Source of the DNA: Paralichthys olivaceus
Taxonomy: Eukaryota > Chordata > Actinopteri > Pleuronectiformes > Paralichthyidae
NCBI RefSeq assembly: GCF_024713975.1
Contig: NC_091104.1
Coordinates: forward strand, 9,567,580 to 9,631,579
Direction: 5' to 3'
Length of the DNA stretch: 64,000 bases
Of the stretch, positions 36,918-48,052 are shown in pieces. A program made the position numbers and the translations under genes. Position 1 is the stretch's first letter. Each line of letters starts with the position of its first letter. The notes under the pieces are model-generated. The model was not told the origin of the DNA, ran no database searches, and was given only the letters and a program-made list of their open reading frames with translations.

Positions 36918-39744
36918 TCAGCCCTGCCCCTCCGAGTTCAGCAGTCCTGCTCTCTTCAGCGCCTTGTCCACGTTGAGAACCAGTTGTTCTTGGAAGTCCC
37001 ACAGCCGTTTGTCCACATTGAGCTGCTCCACCGTCAGCTCCCCCTGCAGAGCTACGCGGACGTGAATGAGCCGACAGACCCCTGGGGGAACCTCGAAGCT
37101 TTTTCCCATAAGCTTGATCGCCTCGTGCACTGAAGTCTGCTCCACCAACCTGTGTTTGGACAGAGACATGAATTAGTTACAAACAATACTGTTCACAATA
37201 CGCTCCCACTGATGTAATTTCTTTCTGGGGTCTCCTTTTAGTGGTGCCTAACAAAGTACATGGCAAAAAATGAAAGAATACAAATAAAAGGTATTCAATC
37301 AATTAAATTTGAAGCGCCAAATCACAACATATTAAGGTAGGGACTTTAAAATTTATAGAGAAACCAAACGGTTCCAATAATGAGCAAGCACTTTGGCGAT
37401 TGTAGAGAGACCTTTAACTAACTGAAAGGAACCTTGAGTGTTAGCGGCCCCACCTTGACCAGTTGGGGTGGGAGGAGAAAATGGGGGACTGGAGAGAGAG
37501 TCCAGGAACAGTTGGGTAACGTCATATCTAAGCTCTGTCAGACTTATTGTTACAATGAGAATAAAGCTCATTTTCCATTTTAAATTCAGCAAAAGGGGGA
37601 CACAAAATGGAATGTCCCCATTAGTGTAATTTTACAGCATGTGAGCAATGTTTTGTGTTGGTTTTAAAATAACTACACATTAAATAACTAATAAAGCAAA
37701 TGGAATATCTATTCAATCGAAGTACTGTGTGGACAAATTCACTCTACCTTGGCTGAACTATCATCTTGTATGGATGGTATATACTTTTGGGCTCCTCCCT
37801 GTAGATGTGCTCCAGAATATTAACTCCTGGCACCCCGTTCCATTGCGGCAGGTGAAACCTCCCACTTGGCTCAAAGTGATTTTTGGGGAAAATATGGTTC
37901 TCAATGAGGAACACCCCCGTCTACAGAATAAGGCACATTAAGAAAACAAAGTTATCTTAGAGTTTCTACATTAATATAATATTCACAAATACACATTCAA
38001 AAGTATCCTACATTTGGATGCTGCTGTTGGAGCATGTTCATCAGAGACATCAGGTTGTTGTGTTGGTACGGCATTACAATCTCATCAATGTCATTCAGCA
38101 GGACGTAGCGTGAACGCTCCATGGATCTGTAAATGCACTCATTGAGCGTGGTTAACTGGCCAAAGTAGTGCAAGTCCCCTCCATGCTCCGAGAACAGCCA
38201 GCCTTTAGATGGATTCAGATGATGGTGGATGGGCCAAGGAACCATCTCCACGAAGCCGTCCTGGCTGTAGATCTGCAACAGATGCTCGAGTTCTGGGCCA
38301 CAGCTGGTGTTATAGATCACCACTCTGTCCACACCAAGCAACCTGCAGGGAAAAGCGATGCAAAGATTAAATCACTAGTTTACACAAATGACAAAAACAC
38401 AAGACAAAACATATTTTATCATTAAGCACCTCAGGAAGAGTGAAGCTAAAACATCTTGATCATCCCCTGGTGGCTGAGTGCAGAATAAGTCATAAGCCTT
38501 GCCTCCTCCGTGTTAGTTGATGGGACTAACTTTGATCATGACTGCTTTGGTACACGGCAAGTAGCAGAATAGATCTTAAGATCTTTACAGTAACTTTCGA
38601 CGCTGATAAACCAAAACAATGCTTTATGAAACTCTCTATAAAGTTAGCTGCAGCAGAGTCTGAACACTCATCAAGATATGGTGGTTTTAACTAGATTGTG
38701 TCTACAGGCTAATGCTATCCCTCTGTAAGGCTGTGCTTAGACATAATATGCACATTAGGGCAAAATGCTAATGTCAGCATTCTATCATGTGCACAATGAT
38801 GATTCTAGTGTGCTGATATTTACAAAATGTTTACCATTTACGATGTCCACTGTTGTTAACCTCTAACATCTTGGCCATAAACCAAAGTATTGGACAAATC
38901 AAGACTTTATATTGGAGTTGCTGGTGATGACTTAAGGAATCACAATAAATCCTCCAGAGGGGAACATGAATCAGTTGTTGGGTTCCCTGTGGTTGTGAAC
39001 GTGTCTGAACAAACCACCACTGCAATCTTCAAACATGAAAAGGCAAACACTGGCCTTTTCTGAAATAATATTATGAGAGCATGACTAAAGTATGTCAGAG
39101 GGAAGGTGACTCAGAGTTTTCTTGAATTGCTGCTGCACTAACCTGTACATCTCCAGGGTCTGGGCGAACTGAAGCACGTTGTTGTAGTCTGCAAACAGGT
39201 TGGAGATGCAGACTGTGAAGTTAAACTGCATCTTTTCCTCCTCGTCCACGTTGGTCTTTCTGTTTCTTATGGGGAGCCAAATCTGTTTGGGTGCAATCCC
39301 ACTCTCTGGCTGAGTGAGAAGAGTGACATGTGTAGCGTTGCAGTTTTCAGGAATCGGACACATGACATCCGTAGTGGCGAAGGCAAATCCAAAGTGGTCT
39401 GTGTGTTGTAAAATGTTTGCTGGAGTTGTGATCGACAAGAAACCCGCACAGCAGAAGCGACAGTGAAGGGGTTGGATGGAGTCTCTCCTGAAGATGCCAA
39501 TGATGCGTATATCAAAGCCCTTCACCCTCTGATCCATGAAGGCCGACACCAGTAGGTGCTTGGTGTTGTTGAGGGGGGTGATGGTCTGACCAGAGACATG
39601 AAAAGGACAAGTTTTGTGACCACTGCGTGGGTTCGGGAGAGACCTGTGAATCCTGGGTAGTCTCAGATTGACGATGCAGAGGAAGACGAAGGTGCTAATG
39701 AAGAGGAGGAAGAGCTTACTTCTTAATTCTTTCAACATATCCAT
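36918..39744 (-). CDS. Glycosyltransferase family 92 protein, copy A
   Basis: Family 92 (GT92, formerly DUF23) enzymes are Golgi type II membrane proteins; the characterised nematode member is a galactosyltransferase. Four coding exons (39143-39744, 38012-38342, 37748-37920, 36918-37149) join in frame to 445 residues. Residues about 9-29 form a signal-anchor (LRSKLFLLFISTFVFLCIV), followed by a lumenal domain. The metal-binding DxD motif is DID at about 285-287, in LLNDIDEIVMPYQ, and EHGGDLHYFGQ and ENHIFPKNHF are also family-like. Several Asn-X-Ser/Thr sites are visible. The start MDMLKELR was chosen by alignment with copy B. An acceptor lies about 45 bases upstream, so an untranslated leader exon is likely but was not found. 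The substrate is unknown. Confidence 0.9.
37280..37570 (+). repeat. Teleost interspersed repeat in GT92 copy A intron 3
   Basis: This block shares order and wording with 53100-53460: AGCGCCAAATCACAACA, AATGAGCAAGCACTTTGG, TTGACCAGTTGGGGTG, GGAACAGTTGGGTAAC and CTGTCAGAC. It is degenerate and has no coding capacity. Shorter pieces of the family lie at 51280-51345 and 51900-51985. Confidence 0.7.
38343..39142 (-). other. GT92 copy A intron 1
   Basis: About 0.8 kb of intron. The first few dozen bases next to exon 2 are still similar to the corresponding intron of copy B; the rest has diverged. No element is recognised. Confidence 0.5.
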
Positions 39745-39810
39745 CTCGTCACAGGAGAGATATTCCCAGCCTGTGGTAGAGTAAGGAACCACAGTAGGAT
39801 AGGTTAGATA

Positions 39811-40257
39811 TACACTGCCTGGCCCAAAGAAAAGTCGCTACCAAAAAAAAGGTCACACACTCTAATATTTCCTTGGACCGCCTTTAGCTTTGATTATGGC
39901 ACGCATTCGCTGTGGCATTATTTCGATAAGCTTCTGCAATGTCACAAGATTTATTTCCAATCGGTGTTGCATTATTTTTTCACCAAGATCATGTATTGAT
40001 GATGGGAGAGTCAGAAATGTCTTCTCCAGCACATCCAAAAGATTCTCAATGGGGTTAAGGTCTGGATTCTGTGGTGGCCAATCCATGTGTGAAAATGATG
40101 TCTCATGCTCCCTGAACCACACCAACCTGACCAACTGCAGCAACCCCAGATCATAGCACGGCCCCCACAGGCTTGTACAGTAGGCACTAGGCATGATGGG
40201 TGCATCACTTCATCTGCCAAATCCAGGTGGCCACTTGTTTTTTGGCCAGGCAGTGTA
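39811..40257 (-). mobile_element. Internally deleted Tc1/mariner element
   Basis: The element begins TACACTGCCTGGCC and ends with its inverted match GGCCAGGCAGTGTA, with TA at each boundary. At about 447 bp it is far shorter than a full Tc1 of about 1.6 kb. A remaining minus-strand frame (39862-40194) encodes the transposase C-terminus, including SHMDWPPQNPDLNPIENL with the final catalytic acid. The N-terminal DNA-binding half is gone. It lies only about 40 bases beyond the acceptor of GT92 copy A's first coding exon. Confidence 0.88.
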
Positions 40258-40739
40258 TGAGGAGCAAAGCAAACACACTGGTGGTGATTCACTGAGTTCA
40301 GACAGCCAACCCACATGTAGCATTAATGTTTAGTGTCTAGCCACAATATTCATCCCCAAAACATCATTGATCAAGAGTCTGACACCGGCCACAACGAGAC
40401 ATCCAAGTGTAAAGGGTTTTTTTGTTTGGATGAGTCAATTTTTATTCTTTAAATCACAGGATACCACCAAGCAGTTTCACCTTTTCTCAGTAAACATGTA
40501 CATCACTGCTAAATATTACCCACTGAATTTCAGTAAGAGCTAAGTGATATATATAAATGTTTTCTTTGTGGAGCTCAAGCTAGCAACATACACAAAATGG
40601 TTATTTTAACGTAAAAAGTAACGCTAAAGATTGCTGCCTATATGAGCCACCTTGGAGCCAATCTACAAGAAAGCCTGACCAAATCCTGTTAGTACCGTCT
40701 TACTGAAGTTAGTAATGAATTGGAGGTAACAAAGCTAAA

Positions 40740-41463
40740 TGTCACACCCCAGTGAGGTCAAGCTAAGTTTTTGTCCTGTCTAAATGTATGTATTTCCTGT
40801 TTTATTTTGGAAAGTAACTCTTGTTTCAGGTCACTTGCCCTTCTTCATGTGCCTCGGTCTGATTGTCTTCCTCGATCCTGATTATGCTCACCTGTTTCCC
40901 ATTACCTCCATGTGTGCTTATAGTCTGCGTCTCCCTTTGTCCTGTATCAGTGTGTGTTGTCCTTTCGTCAAGTGCCACCAGCCTTCTCGTCTCGCCATAG
41001 TTAAAAGTTCATAGTCACAGTCGGTTGCCTCATTAAGAGTGTTTGTTTTGGCCTTTTCTCTCATAGTTTTCATAGCTCTCTTGGTTAGTGTAGTTTAGTT
41101 ATCTCTCGAACTTGTTCCTCTTCAGAGGAGATTTTTTGTTCATAGATTAAAAGTTTGTCCCCTCATTGTAGGAGGTTTTTTTTAGTTAATGTCCATGGTT
41201 TATCCCTCTAAGGAGAACTTCTTTTTTTTTTACCCTTTTCATAGCTTTTTCCCTCTTTGGAGGAGATTTCAGTTAAGTGTTGTTTTTTTCTTATCCCCTC
41301 ATGGAAGGTAGATTTTCATTTGTAAATGTTGTTATCATTCCCTCTTTTCGAGGCGCCCTCTGTTAGCCAGTTTATTGTATTGTTTTGACAAATAAAGCCT
41401 GAGCATTGTCAGCTCTCTCCTAACTCTGTGTCTGAGTCCTTTCTCCGAGTCCTGTGCATGACA
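40740..41463 (+). mobile_element. Solo LTR with perfect 5-bp target duplication
   Basis: The block starts TGTCACACC and ends GCATGACA, so the termini are TGTCA and TGACA. The pentamer CTAAA stands directly on both sides (40735-40739 and 41464-41468). Length is 724 bp. An AATAAA lies at about 41391, as expected inside an LTR. No retroviral or gypsy-type genes are present, so this is what remains after recombination between two LTRs. Its sequence resembles fish Ty3/gypsy-type LTRs that I recall; the family is an inference. Confidence 0.85.
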
Positions 41464-41468
41464 CTAAA

Positions 41469-43150
41469 CTAGTTGAATGATAATGTCCAATTGTTTCTAG
41501 ACAGGAGGCTCATGTTTTATTTCATGCTGAATGGTCAGTTATGGGTTTATGAATGAAGTCCATGGACCTTTAAAGGAGCATCAGGAGAATCGTTGTGTTT
41601 GACAGTCAAACTTAAATCAGGCTGATGTAGCAGCTGCCAACTGATCATGGTGGGAATCACTTGTGTCAATCAAAAAAAAGTCAATTCTTGTCTATAAACC
41701 CCTTTTTTCACTGGTCAAAAAACCCATTAACATCTGCTAACATCTGGCTTGCATCTGCAATGGGAATTGATTCAGTCGGCATTCAAATGACTGCAGGCAA
41801 CACAGGCTTCAATCCTATCTGCAGTGATGGAAAAGTGACACTCGGGTTAATGCACAGATTTGGCTGGCAATGGGAAGGGAGTGAATGCACAGCTCACTTT
41901 GTGAAGAGGCATTGAGTGTATTTATTCAGAGATAAAACATACTTTCTCATACACACTGCATACTGCAGTCCAGTATAAAACTCCACAGCCATTATACTTT
42001 TAATTTAGTTCACTCTCCATTATTCAGTAGCAGTCTGCCAAATTTCTGGGGTAAATATCACAACCAGCCTCACATGCTGAAGAAGTTTATCAGGAGAGAT
42101 AAAGCTAATCCTGAATCCTGAAAGACATATGTAAGGTCAAATGGCTTCTCTCATTCTGCGATAACTTGAGAGGCCCAGAGCTTTGGAGGTGTGGGTGCAG
42201 GTATTGAAGAGAGCGTTTAGGTGAAAGGGAACTATTGTCAGAAATTTAATGTAGAATAATCCTCATGATGTTTTCATGATTTGTTTTTTTAAACAAAACC
42301 AAAACAGGCATTCAAATCAAAACTCCAACTCGTTGTTTTCTCTGTAACTTAAACATAACCAAGCCCTGTTCATGTGTCTACTGCAGCCTTTGTCTCCTCC
42401 CCCCCACATGCACTGTCTTCCTCCTTTTTTAGCTCTCTCACCAAAACCTTCCAGAGATACACAGTTTGGAATAATGAGTAAATTGGAGTTGCAGCAGTTT
42501 TTTTGATGATCATTGTTTGGCTTGTGTTTGGATGAATTAATAAAAGTTAGCTAGTGCACACAGAGGAGTTTTGAGTAAAGCCACATATCATTGATCATAT
42601 TTTGAAAAGAACATCACAGTTAAACAGGAAGACAGTTATTTTCTACAATCCTCAGTCAAACTCTGTACTTATCTTATGCTGTAATTGCTGTTCTTCTATT
42701 CTATAACTTTTCTCTCTGTGAAGAACTATAGTGACTTTGTTTAAAAAAAGTGCTTATATAGTTTATTAAGTATATATTCATGTATGAGGCAAAACAAACT
42801 CTCACAGGGATGCGACAATATGGGAACCTCAAAGTTTAACAGAGAGGTTATTTCCTACAATTATCAAACCCGTTTCTGTCTAACTTAAATAAAGTTATTA
42901 TTACAGTAATTATTATTATTCATCGGCAAGAGACTCACTCAGAGCTGAAGTGCAGGAGCTCCAGTGGTGGCGGCTGAGACAACACACTCAGAGTTAATGT
43001 TCGATGTCCTTCTGCTTTGTGACCGAGTCTTAATGCGAGCTGTGTCCGACACTCCCCACTGGTCCGTTCCTTATCTCTGGGTGTTGCCGGCTCTGCAGGC
43101 AGGCACCAGGGACGGTGTCACCGCAGACGCACAGTGGATAGAAAAGAGAC
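41469..43150. other. Intergenic stretch between the GT92 copies, part 1
   Basis: AT-rich DNA with no exon that I can support. Confidence 0.45.
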
Positions 43151-43151
43151 G

Positions 43152-43380
43152 ACTAAAGCCTAGTTTATGCTTCTGCGTAACGTCGACGCCGTACCTACGC
43201 CGTCGACGTGACACAGTCGTTGAGCATTCGAAGTTCTGCGTCGAGGGAACGTGTTGCTCTGCAATTTCACAAGCGAGCTGCGAGTGTACACGAAACCGCA
43301 TCCTGTATATACAGGCACGATACACAGACATTTTTTGTGGGAAGTTTCTCAAGCCCAAAAAAAAAGGGCACTCATCGCCA
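43152..43380 (+). mobile_element. Fragment of a fish DNA transposon (one terminus)
   Basis: The phrase AAGCCTAGTTTATGCTTCTG followed by repeated CGTCGACGCCGTACC-type sequence matches a transposon end that I recall from fish, probably PIF/Harbinger-like. I could not find the opposite end, so the element is truncated or too diverged. The CpG-rich wording contrasts with the AT-rich flanks. Confidence 0.5.
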
Positions 43381-44694
43381 AAAAATGATTCATAAAATTA
43401 AGAAAAAACACAGTAGGATATATTTAACTTAAATATTTATTTTATAATAAACACAATCTAATCAAATAGGGTAACTCAAATTATCACATTGATTAAATAA
43501 ATGAATAACAGGCAAAAAATAATCATAAAAATATTCTAACTTAAAACTTATCAAAACTCTGCTCTGAATAAATTAAATAAAACCAGTGAACTTGTCTAAT
43601 TTGTGAAACAGGAAAACTGTCTTTAACTTCTCCGTCTGTCTATCTGTTTTTTGGGCGGAATTGATGACAGAGAGTTTAATTTTTATTTTTTAAATGTTGA
43701 TGAATGAAGAAAAAAGTTGGGCTCCAGCAGAAAGGGCCCTTTTCTCATCCAGGACAGAAGAGCAGGTGCTTGAGCACCACTAGGGGTCCGGCTGTGCACG
43801 TGCCTGCCTGTGGGTGATGAGTGTCACTGCACCCTGCTCTGTGTCTCTGAGCCTCTGAGAGGTGAATCATGGCGAATAAACCAGAGACGGAAGTTTCAGA
43901 GGAGGATGCAGTTGTTTAATGCTTTGCTGAGAATAAATTATATTCAAACTCTATTAAAGCAATGTTTAGAGTTTGTTAAAGAAAAGACATGATTAAGAAA
44001 ATTAAAGTAAGGTTCAAGCAGTTTTGTACGCATGGATGAGTAAAATGACACACATACACCGCATCCAGTCTCGCTCACACTTTGAATTAATTATTAAATG
44101 CAAATCAGAAAGGAAACCAGTGTTCAACCAATTATTTTACGTTTGTTTACATGAATGAAATAAACAAATAACATGTAGTTTTTTATTTATGTGTATATTT
44201 CTAAAATGATGCTCATCACCAATCTCAGATAAAAGTCATGCAAGACAGCAGCCCTTTTTTGCAGTGAATGAGGAAATATAATACTACAGACTATAGGTTC
44301 ACTTAAGAAAAATGTGTTTTTCATTAATCATTTAAATGTTTAAAAGGTTTTTTTCATTACCTCACAATGTTAAGGAGTCTGGGACTTTTTTCAGGCCTCA
44401 GTGAGGTGAGCAGGCTTCATCACAGGCTCCATAAACCCAAACAGCAAGAACAGAGGTGGGCTTGTGTGCTGTCTAACAAAAGTATTCCTTATCACTCACT
44501 ACTGTTTGCAAATCTTATACTGTGGAAGTGCACTAATAACTGATGAGCTTTTCAACACTTTGATCAAGTCAGAAGTCTTTGTGGTGCAGTGAGTGATCTA
44601 AGGCGGAGTGATGTTCTCAGACGGTGGACTCACACCTTGCTCTTTAAATCAGCCTCAGCTGTCACTCATTACGTTACACCCCATTTATATCATC

Positions 44695-44890
44695 AAATAA
44701 CTAATTAAAACCAAACTTATCAGAAAAAAATTAACACCTGAATAAAGATGTGATAAGAACTAACTTACATGACAGAAACCATTTTTGAGAAAAATCAATT
44801 TGACTTTTTAGTTTGGTCCATGTCTAATCCACTAACATGGAGGAGGTGGGTTTATGACCTGCCCTGCAACCAGCTGCCTTTATGAATGGC
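44695..44890 (+). repeat. Partial relative of the 35062-35450 MITE
   Basis: It shares GTGATAAGAAC, CATTTTTGAGAA, CTAACATGGAGGAGGTGGG and TTATGACC with the right half of the element at 35062-35450. It lacks clear ends. Confidence 0.65.
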
Positions 44891-45728
44891 GTGAACCCAA
44901 AGAATGGCCGACTGTCCTCACATCCAGCAGACAAGGTTAAATTCCCAGAATCCCTGATCTACTTTTGTGTATTTTAATTGAATGTCAAAAATGTGATAGC
45001 AACAGCTTTAAACCCACGTCAGCCCACAGTTTCATGCAACACCTTCTTTTTTTATCTTTGTGTTTGCATAATTTCAGATAATGATTCTGAAGTGTCTCAA
45101 GCGGTACATACATGTGAGTCAAATGAGTTTCATACAAGAATATATTAACTAAATATTATATTATAATCAAGCTAGATTTGTATGGGTCTGTGTTGGTTGG
45201 GCTTACACATTAGTTTTCGTTTGTGTTGAACTGGAAAGGGACATAATACTATCCTGCACACTTTGGGCAGCTTGTGCTTCTCTCAACTCCATCACCCTCT
45301 CTTTCTTTTTTTGGATTTAAAGGAACTCTGATATTGACTGTATGGAATTAATGTTACTTCACTTCAAGTGAAACCAACCTCCACGATGTAAATCTATCTT
45401 GTGAAGTGTCTGTATAGGTGAAGATCAAAACATGAAGCATTTCTCCATTGTAAAAAAATAAGTCTGTGACTGTATCCCAACAAAACTTCCAATTCTTGGT
45501 TTATGACATTTTCCTTAAACATTTCAAGATATCCAAAATGACCACTTGGCAATATGAATCAACGATGGGCTGCATGAGTCGAATTCCACACAAATGAATA
45601 AATTCAGTTTAATTTGATTTTCACCTTTAACATATAGAATACATCTGTTTTCATCTCAATCTAAGGACTAAAGTTATGAAGTTTCAATGTGTTCAGCTGC
45701 CTGACCAGTCTGTTGACTTAATCAAAGA

Positions 45729-45782
45729 CAAACACACACACACACACACGTGCACACAACCACAAACACACACACACACACA
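45729..45782. repeat. CA microsatellite
   Basis: Interrupted runs of CA, with short GTGCACACAACC and CAAACA interruptions. Confidence 0.9.
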
Positions 45783-45970
45783 GTGATTTGTGTCCAGTTC
45801 TCAGTAACCTCCCAGTTTAAACAAGATACAATAATATATGTTTTATAATAATGCATAATTAATGATAATAATTAAGAAGAGAATACAGGAACAGTCAGTG
45901 TTGGGCAATAAGACAATTAATCTGTTCCAGGATTAAAAAATACATGTGATGATTTTGATGACGTTAAAGA

Positions 45971-46360
45971 TTAGTAGATATTTACACACATCCTCTGGAG
46001 ACAGAAATAACTGAAGCCCCAGAAAAAGCACATACATGTTGTATGGATGTGATGAAGAAGTAGAAACATATAAATCACAGAGAGGAAGGGCAATGAAATT
46101 CTTAAAGCTTTCCAGTAACAGTTCATCTGAGATGCCGTGAGTGCTAATAGACCTGTAATCATCAGTGTTGGCCTTTTCTCACCAGAGCATTTGGTGATGT
46201 CTTCGATGTTCACAGTGAACTGATCAGTGTGATGGACCTTGTCCTTTCTAGGAGTCGGGTCGCTCAGCTTTATAGTGTTGCACTGGAAAACATTTGCATC
46301 CTGTAAACTCATAAACTGAAACCACAAAATCATTTTTCTTTGGCACCACACCCTGGACAC
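45971..46360 (-). pseudogene. Uncertain Ig-like receptor exon fragment
   Basis: A 129-codon minus-strand frame contains VWCQR near the start and DQFTVNIEDITKCSG at residues about 46-60, directly followed on the DNA by a strong donor (CTCTG then GTGAGA). FTVNIEDIT resembles the strand before the second cysteine of V-type Ig domains in fish CD300/pIgR-like receptors. However, the usual DSGTYWC is missing and a complete domain cannot be assembled. It may be a decayed exon or chance. A hydrophobic stretch follows but lies beyond the donor. Confidence 0.2.
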
Positions 46361-46769
46361 AGGAAAACTTAGACAATGTTGAAAGAGATTTTATCGACTC
46401 CGTGTCATGACTCCAATCTGGGTATATTTAAAAACCTTTGCCTGCTGTTTATAGGCTGTTTGTAATTATGTGTTTATCATTGTTTATTATCAACACTTTT
46501 TAAACTGTGTTTTCAAAATTGTATCCTATGTTTTAGCTTTCTATTGGAGCAATATAAACCCGGTCTATGTTGAGGATGATGATTAGTATCTGTTGCTGAG
46601 CTCATATTCTGATAAAAGTCACTCACTGGGAGTTAAAGGTGTATTCTGATCAATCCAGCAGGGGACCCAGGGCATGAATGATACCATCATCTGCTGCTGC
46701 ACACTGATGACAGGTGGCTCTGTTCAGGGTATATTAGTGAATGTAACCAGCAGCTGGGCTTAAGAGACA

Positions 46770-47240
46770 TGATCACATCACACTGGTTATATATCGTTTG
46801 GTTATATTGGCCCCCAGTTTATTATAGGTTTGATTCCAAGTGTTATTAATTACTTTAAAGGCTCTTTATGTCCTGGCCCCCGGCTACATCTCTGATCTTT
46901 TAAATCCCCATTTACCTCTAAAGTTTGCGACCTTTGGGTGAGTGTCTGCTGTCACTTCCAGAATCTAGACTAAAAACTAGGGGGACAGAGTTTTTACCAT
47001 CGGGGCCCCAAGGCTCTGGAATGAATTGACTGAGGAAATAAGGCTTTCTGAGACAGTGACTTCACGTGTTGGCTGAAAACATACTTTTTTTGGAGGCATA
47101 TTCCTGAATTTATATGGGGTGCCAGGGTATTATTGATCTTTTAGTATTATTATGCACTTCCTTGTGTTCCATTTGTTTTCTTGTTGTGCAGCACTTTGTG
47201 TGAAAAGTGCTCTTTGAATAGATATAAAGTTATTAAGTCA
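46770..47240 (+). mobile_element. LINE 3' end, reverse transcriptase C-terminal remnant
   Basis: Translating across several stops and frame changes gives VLLITLKALYVLAPGYISDL and, later, FTIGAPRLWNEL. These are the conserved C-terminal segments of L2/CR1-type LINE reverse transcriptases. The 3' end reads GTGCTCTTTGAATAGATATA, a typical tail. The copy is truncated at its 5' end and dead. Confidence 0.8.
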
Positions 47241-48052
47241 CAATCATCTTATTTATAAAAAATGTATACATTCTTCCAGAAAGGGTCGGTAATAACAGAG
47301 AAGAACAATGAGGGAAACTTTTGGATGCAAAAAAGAATAGGAATAATAATATGATTTTATGAACCAATATGTGAGATTACAGACAGACAGGGTGCCAAAT
47401 GTAATGCCAGCTATTTCCAGACCTACAAACCACAAATTTGTTTAAAAAGCAAATGCATGTATTAAAATGAGGTGTGATCAGACCTGTAGTTGGCTTGTTG
47501 CCATCCTGACAAAGTGGAAAGCAAATGCACCTTTGACCAACAATTAACTTATATCAATATAGTAATATGTGCCGAGGCGGGTGCACAACACAAACAATCC
47601 CGCAAGGCTCTCTGGCAGAAGTATGTTTTGAGAAGGGACATAAAAGATGACACTGGCCGTGTCCCAAATCAGGGGCAGCTTACTTTAGAGGCTATGCTGG
47701 TTCCTGCAAATATCTAACGATGCAATGCAGTGAAAGGCAGCTGGCAGATATGAAATCCTCTGTAACCTCATTTCGGCAAGTAGTCACTGAGGCCACGCCT
47801 TTGTGAACCAAGTCTGCATTGAGTCCTGAATTGAGACACAGCTACTGACTGTGACAGCCTAATTACCTCTAGCTAGTCACTCCAGAGCTTCGGGACCCTG
47901 ACGGCAAAGGCCTTGTCCCCTTTTAGTTTCCAACTTGCTCTCTGGAATAGTGAGAAGACATCGGCCCTCTGTCCGTTAAAAAGGTGACAACTCAGTGTCA
48001 TTCCTTCCTTTTTCAAAAATGTCCTGCTTGTGAGAATGTGCATTCAGCCTGG
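47241..48052. other. Spacer downstream of GT92 copy B
   Basis: No exon is supported. The part nearest 48053 should carry the copy B 3' UTR. The phrase CTAGTCACTCCAGAGCTTCG and the sequence around it resemble repeat debris. Confidence 0.4.
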
